NCBI GenBank assembly: GCA_011799875.1
Contig: CM022297.1
Span: 362,084,921 to 362,148,920, forward strand
Direction: 5' to 3'
Length of the DNA stretch: 64,000 nt
Source: Thinopyrum elongatum
Taxonomy: Eukaryota; Streptophyta; Magnoliopsida; Poales; Poaceae
Below the pieces are notes generated by a model. It did no database searches. It had not been told where the DNA came from and saw only the letters and a list, made by a program, of their open reading frames with translations. How positions within the stretch are numbered: position 1 is the stretch's first letter; every line of letters begins with the position of its first letter. The translations under genes and the position numbers were made by a program. Shown here piece after piece: positions 20,931-32,646 of this stretch.

Positions 20931-21461
20931 ATGTCTTCCTCCTCCTCCAACAATGTGGACGACAATGCTTGGTTGATGCAGATGGAACTCAGGAGGGCGG
21001 AGGCCGAGGAAGTCACGATGGAAGAAGATCAAGGGGATTTGCTTGAGGTCCACCCTCCGGCTTCGGAGAGAGGCACTCTGGCTGGCAACTCCACCACTCC
21101 AAATCCCCATCACGCAATAGGGACTACAAGTAACCATGGAGGCCAGGAGCTACAAGAAGGGCTTCCCCCTAGGAGGCCCTTACACAGGTTACATCGGAAC
21201 AACTTTCACAATTTGGTTCATAATTATGGAGTGGAGAATACTCCTCGTACACATATACCCTCCAATTGGGATATATCCCGTCCAAGTGAAAGTGTTGCAG
21301 GGAAAAGCTCTTGGTGGCCCGAAAATAAGCATCTTTTAGAGGAAATTCAGAAGAATGCAAATATGCTACAACGTGTACTTCGAGAATTGCAGGACCTGAA
21401 GGGTAGCCTAATGAAGCTGACAGAAATCTCATCATCACCACCTCCGAAGAAAGAGACCTAA
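20931..21461 (+). CDS. Small conserved post-pol ORF (ORF3), Athila copy A
   Basis: An intact 176-codon frame starts at MSSSSSNNVDD (ATG 20931) and ends PPPKKET at 21459-21461. I chose this ATG because the copy B counterpart starts at the same place. The product is acidic and Ser-rich at the N-terminus (EEVTMEED), has a His/Arg/Asn-rich centre (LHRLHRNN) and a C-terminal Leu/Glu helix (HLLEEIQKNANML) with coiled-coil character. There is no signal peptide or membrane segment, so it does not look like an env glycoprotein despite lying where env sits in some Athila elements. It could act as an RNA- or particle-associated accessory protein, but no function can be assigned. No homologous family is known to me. 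Confidence 0.5.
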   Translation: MSSSSSNNVDDNAWLMQMELRRAEAEEVTMEEDQGDLLEVHPPASERGTLAGNSTTPNPHHAIGTTSNHGGQELQEGLPPRRPLHRLHRNNFHNLVHNYGVENTPRTHIPSNWDISRPSESVAGKSSWWPENKHLLEEIQKNANMLQRVLRELQDLKGSLMKLTEISSSPPPKKET

Positions 21462-21889
21462 GTACATGGGTATGGGCACTCCCCTTGGCAACTACCAAGC
21501 TTGGGGGAGGTGCCCCGGTATTGTATCACCATCACATATTTACCTTTATCGCTTTTCTTAGTTCGATCCTTTTGGTTATATCTCGGTTTAGTAGAATAAA
21601 GTTTTAGTATGATCTAGCTTTGAGTTTTGCTTTGTGTTCCCTCTATATAATCGAGTCTGAAAGTTATATAATGAAGATTAGTTTTGAGTTGAGGGCTTTG
21701 CTTTCTTGCTATGATCTTGAGTAAAAGAAATAAAGAATAAAATAAATAAAAAAGATTATATAATGATCTTATGGGAAGTGATGACTTCACATATAAGGAG
21801 TATGTCGCATGAAATTTGTTGGGAGTTAACAAACATAGTTTTGGTCATTGTTGCAATTAATAGGAAGTAATAAAGTAACAACTCTCCCA
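21462..21889 (+). other. Athila copy A tail, noncoding
   Basis: AT-rich sequence that aligns with the tail of copy B (6780-7150, reverse complement). It begins with a purine-tract-like block next to CCAAGCTTGG (about 21495-21515). At about 21880 the match ends and sequence from the middle of an Athila LTR follows, so a deletion has joined tail and LTR. Confidence 0.6.
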
Positions 21890-22863
21890 TCTTGGGGAGG
21901 GGAATCTCCATCAACATCTTCAACAGCACCATCTCCTCTCAAACACTAGTTCATCTCCCGTGTTCAATCTGTGTACCGGAACTATAGATTGGTACTTGTG
22001 GGTGACTAGTAGTGTTGATTGCTTCTCGTAGCTGATCACTATATGGTTTATTTGGTGGAAGATTATATGTTCAGATCCATTATGCTATTTAATACCCCTC
22101 TGATCTTGAGCATGATTATTATTTGTGAGTAGTTACTTTTGTTCTTGAGGCCACGGGAGAAATCATGTTGCAAGTAATCATGTGAACTTGATATGTGTTC
22201 GATATTTTGATGATATGTATGTTGTGATTCCCTTAGTGGTGTCATGTGAACGTCGACTACATGACACTTCACCATATTTGGGCCTAAGGGAATGCATTGT
22301 GGAGTAGTTATTAGATGATGGGTTGCGAAAGTGACATAAGCTTAAACCCTAGTTTATGCGCTATTCCGTAAGGGACCGATGCGATCCAAAAGTTTAATGC
22401 TATGGTTAGAATTTATTCTTAATACTTTTCTCATAGTTGCGGATGCTTGCGAGGGGGTTAATCATAAGTAGGAGGTTTGTTCAAGTAAGAACAACACCTA
22501 AGCACCGATCCACCCACATATCAAATTATCAAAGTAGTGAACACAAATCAAACCAACATGATGAAAGTGACTAGATGAAATTCCCGTGTACCCTCAAGAA
22601 CACTTTGCTTATCATAAGAGACCATTTTGGCCTGTCCTTTGCCTCAAAAGGATTGGGCTACCTTGCTACACTTTTGTTACCATTACCGTTACTTGCTCGT
22701 TACAAATTATCTTGCTACAAAACTATCTGTTACTTATAATTTCAGTGCTTGCAGACATTACCTTGCTGAAAACCGCTTGTCATTTCCTTCTGCTCCTCGT
22801 TGTGTTCGACACTCTTACTTATCGAAAGGACTACGATTGATCCCCTATACTTGTGGGTCATCA
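21890..22863 (+). repeat. Athila LTR fragment (3' part)
   Basis: This stretch matches the last two thirds of the copy A 3' LTR (compare 25620-26585) and ends TGTGGGTCATCA at 22863. Its 5' portion is missing. It is not the outer 3' LTR of copy A, since that one (25063-26585) carries the matching target duplication. It may be the truncated 3' LTR of another Athila copy once nested in copy A's tail. Confidence 0.75.
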
Positions 22864-23152
22864 TATGTCCACTCGGATGTAGGTATTCATAAACTATTAT
22901 TGTTGACGTTACCATTGAGGTAAAAGGTTGGTATGCAAAATAATAAGCCCCTATCTTTCTCTGTGTCCGATTGAAACTTTGATCTCATAAGTATTGCGTG
23001 AGTGTTAGCAATTATGGAAGACTAAATGATAGTTGAGTATGTGAAACTTGCTATATGAAAGCTCTTACATTGACTCTTTCCGACGTTATGATAAATTGCA
23101 ATAGTTCCAATGACCAAGATCATAGTTTGTTGGTTTTGAATAAAGTTCTTGT

Positions 23153-24859
23153 TGTTGGAAATATGCCCTAGAGGCAATAATAAAATGGTTATTATTATAT
23201 TTCCTTGTTCATGATAATTGTCTATTGTTCATGCTATAATTGTATTAACCGGAAACTGTAATACATGTGTGAATACATAGACCACAGCATGTCCCTAGTG
23301 AGCCTCTAGTTGACTAGCTCGTTGATCAATAGATGGTTGTGGTTTCCTGTCCATGGACATTGGATGTCGTTGATAACGGGATCACATCATTAGGAGAATG
23401 ATGTGATGGACAAGACCCAATCCTAAGCATAGCACAAGATCATGTAGTTCGTTTGCTAGAGCTTTTCTAATGTCAAGTATCACTTCCTTAGACCATGAGA
23501 TTGTGCAACTCCCGGATACCGTAGGAATGCTTTGGGTGTATCAAACATCACAACGTAACTGGGTGACCATAAAGGTGCACTACAGGTATCTCCGAAAGTG
23601 TCTGTTGGGTTGGCACGAATCAAGACTGGGATTTGTCACTCTGTATGACGGAGAGGTATCTCTGGGCCCGTCGGGTAATGCATCATCATAATGAGCTCAA
23701 TGTGACTAAGGAGTTAGCCACGGGATCATGCGTTACGGAACGAGTAAAGAGACTTGCCGGTAACAAGATTGAACAAGGTATAGGGATATCGATGATCGAA
23801 TCTCGGGCAAGTAACATACCGATGGACAAAGGGAATTGTATACGGGATTGATTGAATCCCCGACTTCATGGAACATGCGGGAGCCAATATGGGTATCCAG
23901 ATCCCGCTATTGGTTATTGGCCAGAGAGGTGTCTCGGTCATGTCTGCATGGTTCCCGAACCCGTAGGGTCTACACACTTAAGGTGCCGTGACGCTAGAGT
24001 TGTTATGGGAAATTGTATGTGGTTACTGAAAGTTGTTCGGAGTCTCGGATGAGATCCCAGACATCACGAGGAGTTCCGGAATGGTCCGGAGGTAAAGATT
24101 TATATATGGGAAGTCCTATTTTGGCCAACGGAAAATGTTCGGGATTTTTCGGTATTATACCGGGAAGGTTCCGGAGTGGGGCCCACCTGCATGGGGGGAC
24201 CCACATGAACGTGGGTAGTGGGGGCAAGGCCCCACACCCCTGGTCAAGGCGCACCAAGATCCCCCCTTAGAAGGAATAAGATCATATCCCGAAGGGATAA
24301 GATCAAGATCCCTAAAAAGGGGGGATAACAATCGGTGGGGAAGGGAAAGGATGGGATTTCTTTCCTCCCACCTTTGCCAAAGCCCCAATAGACTTGGAGG
24401 GCAAGAAACCAGGCCCCTCCACCCCTATATATAGTGGGGAGGTGCATGGGAGCTGCACCCCTTGCCCCTGGCGCAGCCCTCCCCCCTCCTACTCCTCCTC
24501 CTCCGTAGTGCTTAGCGAAGCTCTGCCGGAGAACCACGAGCTCCACCGCCACCACGCCGTCGTGCTGCTGGAGCTCTCCCTCAACTTCTCATATCCCCTT
24601 GCTGGATCAAGAAGGAGGAGACGTCCCCGGGCTGTACGTGTGTTGAACGCGGAGGCGCCGTCCGTTCGGCGCTTGAATCGGATCTTCCGCGATTTGAATC
24701 ACCGCGAGTACGACTCCATCAACCGCGTTCTTGTAACGCTTCCGCTTAGCGTTCTTCAAGGGTATGAATATGCACTCCCTCTCACTTGTTGCTAGCATCT
24801 CCTAGATCAATCTTGGTGACACATAGGAAATTTTTGAATTATTACTACATTCCCCAACA
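23153..24859 (+). mobile_element. Solo LTR of Angela/BARE1-like copia element
   Basis: The 1,707-bp LTR begins TGTTGGAAATATGCCCTAG and ends TTCCCCAACA. It is flanked by CTTGT at 23148-23152 and 24860-24864. The sequence is typical of the Angela/BARE1 family that dominates Triticeae genomes. The interior has been lost, presumably by LTR-LTR recombination. The TATA box is at 24424-24433. ORFs inside it (for example 24394-24795) are part of the leader and not genes. Confidence 0.92.
24424..24433 (+). promoter_or_regulatory. TATA box in Angela solo LTR
   Basis: CCCCTATATATAGTGGGG, followed by a C-rich leader. It is the conserved position of the Angela LTR promoter. Confidence 0.6.
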
Positions 24860-25062
24860 CTTGTTTCATACTTTACCTTGTGAACGAATTCTTGCTTTAG
24901 CAAAAGAAGTTATATGACAATATATGTTGTTGTTCTAAATATGTTCATGATGCCTTCATGTCCATATTTTATTTTATCGACATCTCTATCTCTAAACATG
25001 TGGACATGATTATCGATTCCGATTTCCGCTTGAGGACAATCGAGGTCTAAGCTTGGGGGAGT

Positions 25063-26585
25063 TGATACGTCCATTTTGCATCATGCTTTTATATTGATAT
25101 TTATTGTATTATGGGCTGTTATTACACATTATGGAACAATACTTATGCCTTTTCTCTCTTATTTTACAAGGTTTACACAAAGAGGGAGAATGCCGGCACC
25201 TGGAATTCTGGACCGGAAAGGAGCAAATCAGAGAGACCTATTCCACACAACTCCAAAAGTCCTAAAAATTTACGGAGAATTATTTTGGAATATATAAAAA
25301 ATATTGGGCAAAGAAATACCAGAGGGGGACCCACCATATGGACACAAGCCTGGGGGCGCGCCCTACCCCACTGGGCGCGCCCCTAGGGCTTGTGGGTCCC
25401 TTGGCAGGTCTCCGATGTCCATCTTCTGCTATATGAAGGGTTTTTACCTGGAAAAAATCACAAGGAAGCTTTCGGGATGAAGCGCCGCCGTCTCAAGGCG
25501 GAACCTGGCCAGAAGCAATCTAGGGCTCTGGCGGAGCTGTTCTGCCGGGGAAACTTCCCTTCGGGAGGGGGAAATCAAAGCCATCGTCATCACCAATGAT
25601 CCTCTCATTGAGAGGGGGTCAATCTGCATCAACATCTTCACTAGCACCATCTCCTCTCCAAACCCTAGTTCATCTCTTGTATTCAATCTTTGTCTCAAAA
25701 CCTCAGATTGGTACCTGTGGGTTGCTAGTAGTGTTGATTACTCCTTGTAGTTGATGCTAGTTGGTTTATTCGGTGAAAGATCATATGTTCAGATCCTTAA
25801 TGATATTTATTACCCCTCTGATTATGAACATGAATATGCTTTGTGAGTAGTTATGTTTGTTCCTGAGGACATGGGAGAAGTCTTGTTATAAGTAATCATG
25901 TGAATTTGGTATTCGTTCGATATTTTGATGAGATGTATGTTGTCTTTCCTCTAGTGATGTTATGTGAATGTTGACTACATGACACTTCACCATGATTTGG
26001 GCCTAAAGGAAGGCATTGGGAAGTAATAAGTAGATGATGGGTTGCTAGAGTGACAGAAGCTTAAACCGTAGTTTATGCGTTGCTTCGTAAGGGGCTGATT
26101 TGGATCCACATGTTTCATGCTATGGTTAGATTTATCTTAATTCTTCTTTCGTAGTTGTGGATGCTTGCGAGAGTGGTTAATCATAAGTGGGAGGCTTGTC
26201 CAAGTAAGGATAGCACCCAAGCACCGGTCCACCCACATATCAAATTATCAAAGTAACGAACGTGAATCATATGAGCATGATGAAAACTAACTTAATGATA
26301 ATTCCCATGTGTCCTCGGGAGCGATTTACTTTACGTAAGAGTTCGTCCAAGCTTATCCTTTGCTACAAAAAGGATTGGGCCACCTTGCTGCACCTTTGTT
26401 ACACTTGTTACTTGTTACCCGTTATGAATTATCTTATCACAAACCTATCTGTTACCGATAATTTCAGTGCTTGCATAGAATACCTTGCTGAAAACTGCTT
26501 GTCATTTCCTTCTGCTCCTCGTTGGGTTTGACACTCTTACTTATTGAAAGGACTACGATAGATCCCCTATACTTGTGGGTCATCA
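25063..26585 (+). repeat. 3' LTR of Athila copy A
   Basis: The complete 1,523-bp LTR starts TGATACGTCCATTTTGC right after the purine tract and ends GGGTCATCA. It is followed by GCGCG, the copy of the target duplication found before 7948. Confidence 0.9.
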
Positions 26586-26733
26586 GCGCGCCCCCACGGC
26601 TTGTCGCCTCCTCGTGCGCTATTCGGACTACTTCTTATTTTCCTAATTTCTTAAATATTCCAAAACGGAGTAAAATTGCTTTTGGGAAAGTTTTGGAGTC
26701 GGTTTACTTACCGTGTCACATATCTATTCCTTT

Positions 26734-29700
26734 TCAGGGTTCTGGAGCGTTCTGGAAAGTTTCCCTTATGTACTCCTCCGGTGTTATGGTATGAACAATA
26801 TTAGTTTCAACATTTATGGGCCTACCTGAGATATAATGTTTGATTCTTTGCCCATTCACGACCTTCGGGTTATTGCCCTCGGCATTGTTGATCTTGATGG
26901 CACCGAAACGATAAACTTCTTTGATAATGTAAGGACTTTCCCATTTGGAGAGAAGTTTTCCTGCAAAAAATCTTAAACGAGAATTGTATAGCAAGACATG
27001 GTCACCTACATTAAATTTTTCACTTTTGTATTCTTTTGGCATGCCATCTTTTAACTTTCTCTTCAAACAACTTGGCATTTTCATAGGCTTGGGTTCTCCA
27101 TTCATCAAGTGAGCTAATGTCAAATAACCTCTCCTCACTGGCAAGTTTGAAATCATAGTTGAGTTCTTTAATTGCCCAATAAGCTTTATGTTCCAATTCG
27201 AGAGGTAAGTGACATGCTTTTCCATATACCATTTTATATGGAGACATACCCATAGGATTTTTATAAGCAGTTCTATAAGCCATAATGCATCATCAAGTAT
27301 CTTAGACCAATTCTTCCTGGATCTATTAACAATCTTTTGCAAGATCAATTTTATTTCTCTGTTACTTAATTCTACTTGACCACTAAACCGAGGATGATAT
27401 GGAGATGCAATTATATGGTTAACATCATACTTAGCAAGCAATTTTCAGAAAGCACCATGAATAAAGTGTGAACCACCATCAGTCATTAAATATCTAGGGA
27501 CTTCAAACCTCGGGAAAATAACTTCTTTAAGCATTTTAATGGAGGTGTTATAATCAGCACTACTAGTTGGAATAGCTTCTACCCACTTAGTAACATAATC
27601 AACAGCAACCAAAATATGTGTATACCCATTGGAGGAAGGAAAAGGCCCCATATAATCAAATACCCAAACATCAAATGGTTCTATAACAAGTGAATAATTC
27701 ATAGGCATTTCCTGACGTCTACTAATGTTACCAATTCTTTGACATTCATCACAAGACAAGACAAACTTATGAGCATCCTTGCAAAGAGTAGGCCAATAAA
27801 AACCAGATTATAATACCTTGTGCGCAGTTCTGTCTCCAGCATGGTGTCCTCCGTAAGCCTCGGAGTGACACTTGCGTAGGATTTGTTCCTGTTCATGCTC
27901 AGGTACACAACGTCTAATAACACCATCTACTCCTTCTTTATAAAGGTGTGGGTCATCCCAGAAGTAATGTCTTAAGTCATAGAAAAACTTTTTCTTTTGT
28001 TGGTATGTGAAACTAGGTGGTATAAATTTAGCACCAATAAAATTAGCATAGTCTGCATACCATGGAGTACTACGAGAAGTATTTCTAATAGCTAATTGTT
28101 CATCAGGAAAGCTATCATTAATAGGTAGTGGGTCATCAAGAATATTTTCTAATCTAGACAAGTGGTCTGCTATGGGATTCTCAGCTCCCTTTCTATCAGT
28201 AATATGTAAATCAAATTCTTGTAGCAAGAGAACCCACCTAATAAGTCTAGGTTTGGCATCTTTCTTTTCCATAAGGTATTTAATAGCAACATGATCTGTG
28301 TGAACAGTTACTTTAGAATCAACAATATAAGATCTGAATTTATCACAAGCAAACACAACCGCTAAAAATTCTTTTTCAGTAGTAGCATAATTTCTTTGAG
28401 CACTGTCTAGAGTTTTACTAGCATAATGGATAACATTTAATTTCCTATCAACTCTTTGTCCTAGAACAACACCAACAGCATAATCACTAGCATCACACAT
28501 AATTTCAATGGGTAGGTTCCAATCAGGTGGTTGAACAATATGCGCAGAAATTAAGGCTTTCTTAAGTATTTCAAACTTCGACACAACCATCATAAAAAAC
28601 AAATGGAACATCTTTTTGTAAAAGATTAGTGAGAGGCCTAGAAATTTCAGAGAAGTCTTTAATAAATCTCCTATAGAAACCAGCATGACCAATGAATTTT
28701 CTTATACCTTTGATATCTTTAGGACATGGCATTTTTTCAATAGCATCAACTTTGGCTTTATCAACTTCAATACCTCTTTTTGAAATTTTATGCCCCAAGA
28801 CAATACCTTCATTAACCATAAAGTGGCACTTCTCCAAACTCACGACAAGATTAGTTTCATCACATCTCTGCAAAACTCGATCAAGGTTGCTTAAGCAATG
28901 ATCAAAAGAAGTTTCGTAAACGGAAAATACATCCATGAAAACCTCAACAATCTTTTCACAAAAGTCAGAGAATATAGCAGTCATACATCTTTGAAAGGTG
29001 GCACGTGCATTGCATAAACCAAAAGGCATACGTCTATAAGCATAGGTACCAAAAGGGCATGTAAAAGTAGTTTTTTCTTGATCCTCTTGTGATACAGGTA
29101 TTTGGGAAAAACCAGAGTATCCATCTAGAAAGCAAAAATGTGTATGTTTTGATAGTCTTTCTAGCATTTGATCAATAAATGGCAGAGGGTAATGATCTTT
29201 CCTAGTAGCTTTATTTAATTTTCTAAAATCAATTACCATCCTATAAACTGTGATAATTCTCTTTGGGATAAGTTCATTTTTATCATTAGGAACAACAGTA
29301 ATACCTCCCTTCTTAGGGACACAGTGAACACGACTTACCCATCTACTATCAGCAATAGGATAGATTATACCTGCTTCCAGAAGCTTTAGTATTTCATTTA
29401 TTACCACTTCTTTCATCTTAGGATTCAACCGACGCTCGTGATCTACAACTGGTTTAGCATCAGGTTCCATATTAATTTTATGCTGACATAGAGTGGGACA
29501 AATGCCCTTAAGATCATCAAGAGTGTATCCAATAGTGACACAGTGCTTCCTCAGAGTTTTCAATAATCTCTTCACTTCATGCTCTGAAAATGTAGCACTA
29601 ATAATAACATGATATATCTTCGTTTCATCGAGATAAGCATATTTCAGAGTATCGGGTAATTGTTTAAGATCGAACACAGGATCACTTTTTAGTGGAAGAG

Positions 29701-30416
29701 GATCTCCAAGAGTCTCAACAGGCAAGTTGTGTTTCAAAACAGGCATTTGTTTAAAGAATATCTCATCTATTTCATTTCTTTCATTCATAAACATGTCATT
29801 TTCATGGTCTAGAAAATATTGTTCTAAAGGATCAGTAGGAGGCACAGCAATAGAAGCAAGACCAATAACTTCATATTTTACTAGGCAATTCTTTATCACG
29901 AGGTTGTCTCTGGAATTTGCAGAAATTAAACTCAGGAGACACATCCCCAAAACATACGCTAACAGTTTCTTTCTCGCAATCTATCTTAGCATTAACATTG
30001 TTCAAGAAAGGTCTACCAAATATAATGGGACAAAAATCATCTTGTGGGGAACCCAGAACTAGAAAATCAGTAGGGTATTTTATTTTCCCACACAAGACTT
30101 CAACATCTCTAACAATCCCAAGTGGTGTGACAGTGTCTCCATTAGCAAGCTTGATAGTAACATCAATATCTTCTATTTCAGCAGGTGCAATATCATTTAT
30201 AATCTCTTGATATAAATTAAAAGGGATTGCACACACACTAGCACCCAAATCACATAAGCCATGATAACAATGATCTCCTATTTTAACAGAGACAACAGGC
30301 ATGCCGACAATAGGTCTATGTTTATCTTTTTCACCGGGTTTAGCAATTCTAGTAGCTTCATCACAGAAGTAAATAACATGCCCATCAATATTTTCACCCA
30401 AGAGATCTTTAACCAT
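26734..30416 (-). pseudogene. pol: Athila copy B protease and pol (broken)
   Basis: Protease lies at 29900-30416, with active-site motif CDLGASV near 30235-30260 and GRPFLNN near 30000. RT follows, with FLDGYSGFSQ, and an active site that reads FMDV (Asp to Val, codon 28928-28930), so the enzyme should be dead. RNase H lies at about 28130-28530 ([15 protein letters not shown]). Integrase zinc-binding residues are at 27720-27870. The core motifs [15 protein letters not shown] and GQVEL lie between 27700 and 27360. TAA/TGA stops are at 27808-27810 and 27445-27447. One base is lost near 27281 and one gained near 27020, leaving about 88 codons out of frame. A frameshift near 28570 separates RT from RNase H. 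Confidence 0.85.
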
Positions 30417-30718
30417 AGCAAGATTAGGTTCAACTTTAATTTGTTCATAGGGTGTAGGTGTTCTTGTATAACTCTTATGGACTACAGCTAAAGCTTTAGT
30501 ATGTTCTTTTATCCTAACAGGAAAAGGTGGTTCTCAATATAAGTAGTAGGAATAACTGGATCAACATTATAAGTAATGGTTTCTTCTTCAGCTTTAATGG
30601 GTTCTACTATTTTTACTTCAATGGGAGGATGGTATTTAAACCACTTCTCCTTAGGGAGATCAACATGAGTAGCAAATGATTCAAAAAAGAATCTACTATC
30701 TCAGAGTCAAGTCCATAT

Positions 30719-31470
30719 TTAATTAGTGCTAAATTCACGAAAAACATCGGTATCCATAAAAGATTTAACACAATCAAAATAAAGGTTTATACCTGACTCC
30801 TTACCTTCGTCGAGCTCCCAATCTTCAAAGTTGCATTTAATTCTTTCCAAGATTTCCCATTTGAATTCCATAGTCTTCTTCATAAAAGAACCAGTACAAG
30901 AAGTATCGAGCATGGATTGATCATTACGAGAAAGCCGAGCATAAAAATTATGTATAATAATTTCTCTTGAGAGCTCATGATTGGGACATGAATATAACAT
31001 TGACTTAAGCCTCCCCCAAGCTTGAGCGATACTTTCTCCTTCACGAGGCCAAAAATTATATATATATATATATAATTCCCATCACGATGAACCAGATGCA
31101 TAGGATAAAACTTCTGATGAAATTACAATTTCAATCGGTTGTAATTCCAAGCTCCAATATCATCACATAGCCTATACCATGTCAATGCCTTTCCCTTCAA
31201 ACATAAAGGGAAGACCTTCTTCTTGACTTCATCTTCGGGTAAACCTGCAAGCTTAAATAATCCACAAACTTCATCCACATAGATTAGCTACATATCTAGA
31301 TGTAATGTTCCATCTCCTGCATAAGGATTAGCTAGCAGTTTCTCTATCATACCCGAAGGAATTTCATAATATATATTTTTACTAGGTGCAATAGGTTGAA
31401 GAGCAAATCTTTGTTCTTCTGGTTGGGGTGAAGATACCGTGAACAAGCCCCTCAAAGGATTATTTTCCAT
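30719..31470 (-). pseudogene. gag: Athila copy B gag (broken)
   Basis: The start ATG is at 31470 (MENNPLRGLF, the usual Athila gag start). The reading matches copy C but has a stop at 31288-31290 and the TAA at 31123-31125 that copy C also carries. Frameshifts surround an AT microsatellite (31057-31074). The conserved core is visible as LSRNDQSMLDTSCTGSFM near 30880-30945. No complete capsid protein can be made. Confidence 0.78.
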
Positions 31471-31548
31471 AGTGACAAGTGACAATAAATTTCAGCGCGT
31501 AATATAAATGTTTCCTTACCAAATTCCACTCACCAAAGGCGCTTCATT

Positions 31549-31566
31549 CCCCGGCAACGACGCCGG
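31549..31566 (-). other. Primer-binding site of Athila copy B
   Basis: On the minus strand, ten bases after the LTR, CCGGCGTCGTTGCCGGGG resembles TGGCGCCGTTGCCGGGG, the tRNA-Asp site usual for Athila elements, with mismatches at the 5' side. Confidence 0.6.
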
Positions 31567-31576
31567 AAAAGAGTCT

Positions 31577-32646
31577 TGATGACCCACAAGTATAGGGGAT
31601 CAATCGTAGTCCTTTCGATAAATAAGAGTGTCGAACCCAACAAGGAGCAGAAGGAAATGACAAGCGGTTTTCAGCAAGGTATTTTCTGCAGGCACTGAAA
31701 TTGTCGGTAACAGATAGTTTGGTAATAAGATAATTTGTAATGAGTAACAAGTAACAAGTGTAGCAGAGGTGCAGCAAGGTGGCCCAATACTTTTTATTGC
31801 AAAGGATAAGCCTGGACGAACTCTTATGTAAAGCAAAGCGCTCCCGAGGACACATGGGAATTATTGTCAAGCTAGTTTTCATCATGCTCATATGATTCGC
31901 GCTTGTTACTTTGATAATTTGATATGTGGGTGGACAGGTTATTGGGTGCTGTCCTTACTTGGACAAGCCTCCCACTTATGATTAACCCCTCTCGCAAGCA
32001 TCTGCAACTACGAAAGAAGAATTAAGATAAATCTAACCATAGCATGAAACATGTGGATCCAAATCAGCCCCTTACGAAGCAACGCATAAACTAGGGTTTA
32101 AGCTTCTGTCACTCTAGCAACCCATCATCTACTTATTACTTCCCAATGCCTTCCACCTAGGCCCAAATCATGGTGAAGTGTCATGTAGTCGACGTTCACA
32201 TACCACCACTAGAGGAAAGACAACATACATCTCATCAAAATATCGAACGAATACCAAATTCACATGATTACTTATAACAAGACTTCTCCCATGTCCTCAG
32301 GAACAAACGTAACTACTCACAAAGCATGCTCATGTTCAAGATCAGAGGGGTAATAAATATCATTAAGGATCTGAACATATGATCTTCCACCAAATAAACC
32401 AACTAGCATCAACTACGAAGAGTAATCAACACTACTAGCAACCCACAGGTACCAATATGAGGTTTTAAGACAATGATTGAATACAAGAGATGAACTAGGG
32501 TTTGAGCGGAGATGGTGCTGATGAAGGTGTTGATGAAGATTGACCCTCCCTCGATGAGAGGATCGTTGGTGATGATGATGGCTTAGATTTCCCCCTCCTG
32601 GAGGGAAGTTTCCCCGACAAAATAGCTCCAACGGAGCCCTAGATTG
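31577..32646 (-). repeat. 5' LTR of Athila copy B, truncated
   Basis: About 1,070 bp of LTR, ending in TCATCA on the minus strand at 31577. The first ~400 bp, from TGATACGTCC on, is missing. At 32646 the LTR joins a Tekay LTR fragment. Confidence 0.85.

Larger units (their letters stand above)
22864..25062 (+). other. Athila tail up to polypurine tract, split by Angela solo LTR
   Basis: About 490 bp of noncoding tail (22864-23152 and 24865-25062) leads to the 3' LTR. It finishes with AAGCTTGGGGGAGT, the polypurine tract used to prime plus-strand synthesis. The rest is the Angela solo LTR with one copy of its duplication. No ORF of interest is present. Confidence 0.65.
7948..26585 (+). mobile_element. 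Athila-type gypsy copy A (Sabrina-like), with nested insertions
   Basis: The 5' LTR starts TGATACGTCCATTTTGC at 7948 and the 3' LTR ends TGGGTCATCA at 26585. Both ends are flanked by GCGCG (7943-7947 and 26586-26590), which shows these are the outer limits of one insertion into copy B. Inside lie 231 bp of 5' LTR, a Sirevirus-like element, a pol fragment starting mid-RT, a post-pol ORF, a 974-bp LTR fragment, tail sequence with an Angela solo LTR, and a complete 3' LTR. Gag, protease and most of the 5' LTR are absent. They were probably lost by a deletion that also removed two thirds of the Sirevirus-like 3' LTR. The name Sabrina is a tentative recollection; the Athila lineage is supported by pol. 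Confidence 0.85.
26586..32646 (-). mobile_element. Athila copy B, 5' and coding segment
   Basis: Reading right to left: truncated 5' LTR, primer site, gag, protease, RT, RNase H, integrase, then the candidate intron cut at 26591 by copy A. The element resumes at 7947. It is a close relative of copy C on the opposite strand and shares several inactivating mutations with it. Confidence 0.85.

Noticed and set aside
20931..21461. ORF3 as an envelope glycoprotein
   Set aside because: No signal peptide, no membrane helix and no Cys pattern, despite the env-like position.
24394..24795. 133-codon ORF near a TATA box
   Set aside because: It is the leader part of the Angela solo LTR; the region is family-wide noncoding LTR sequence.
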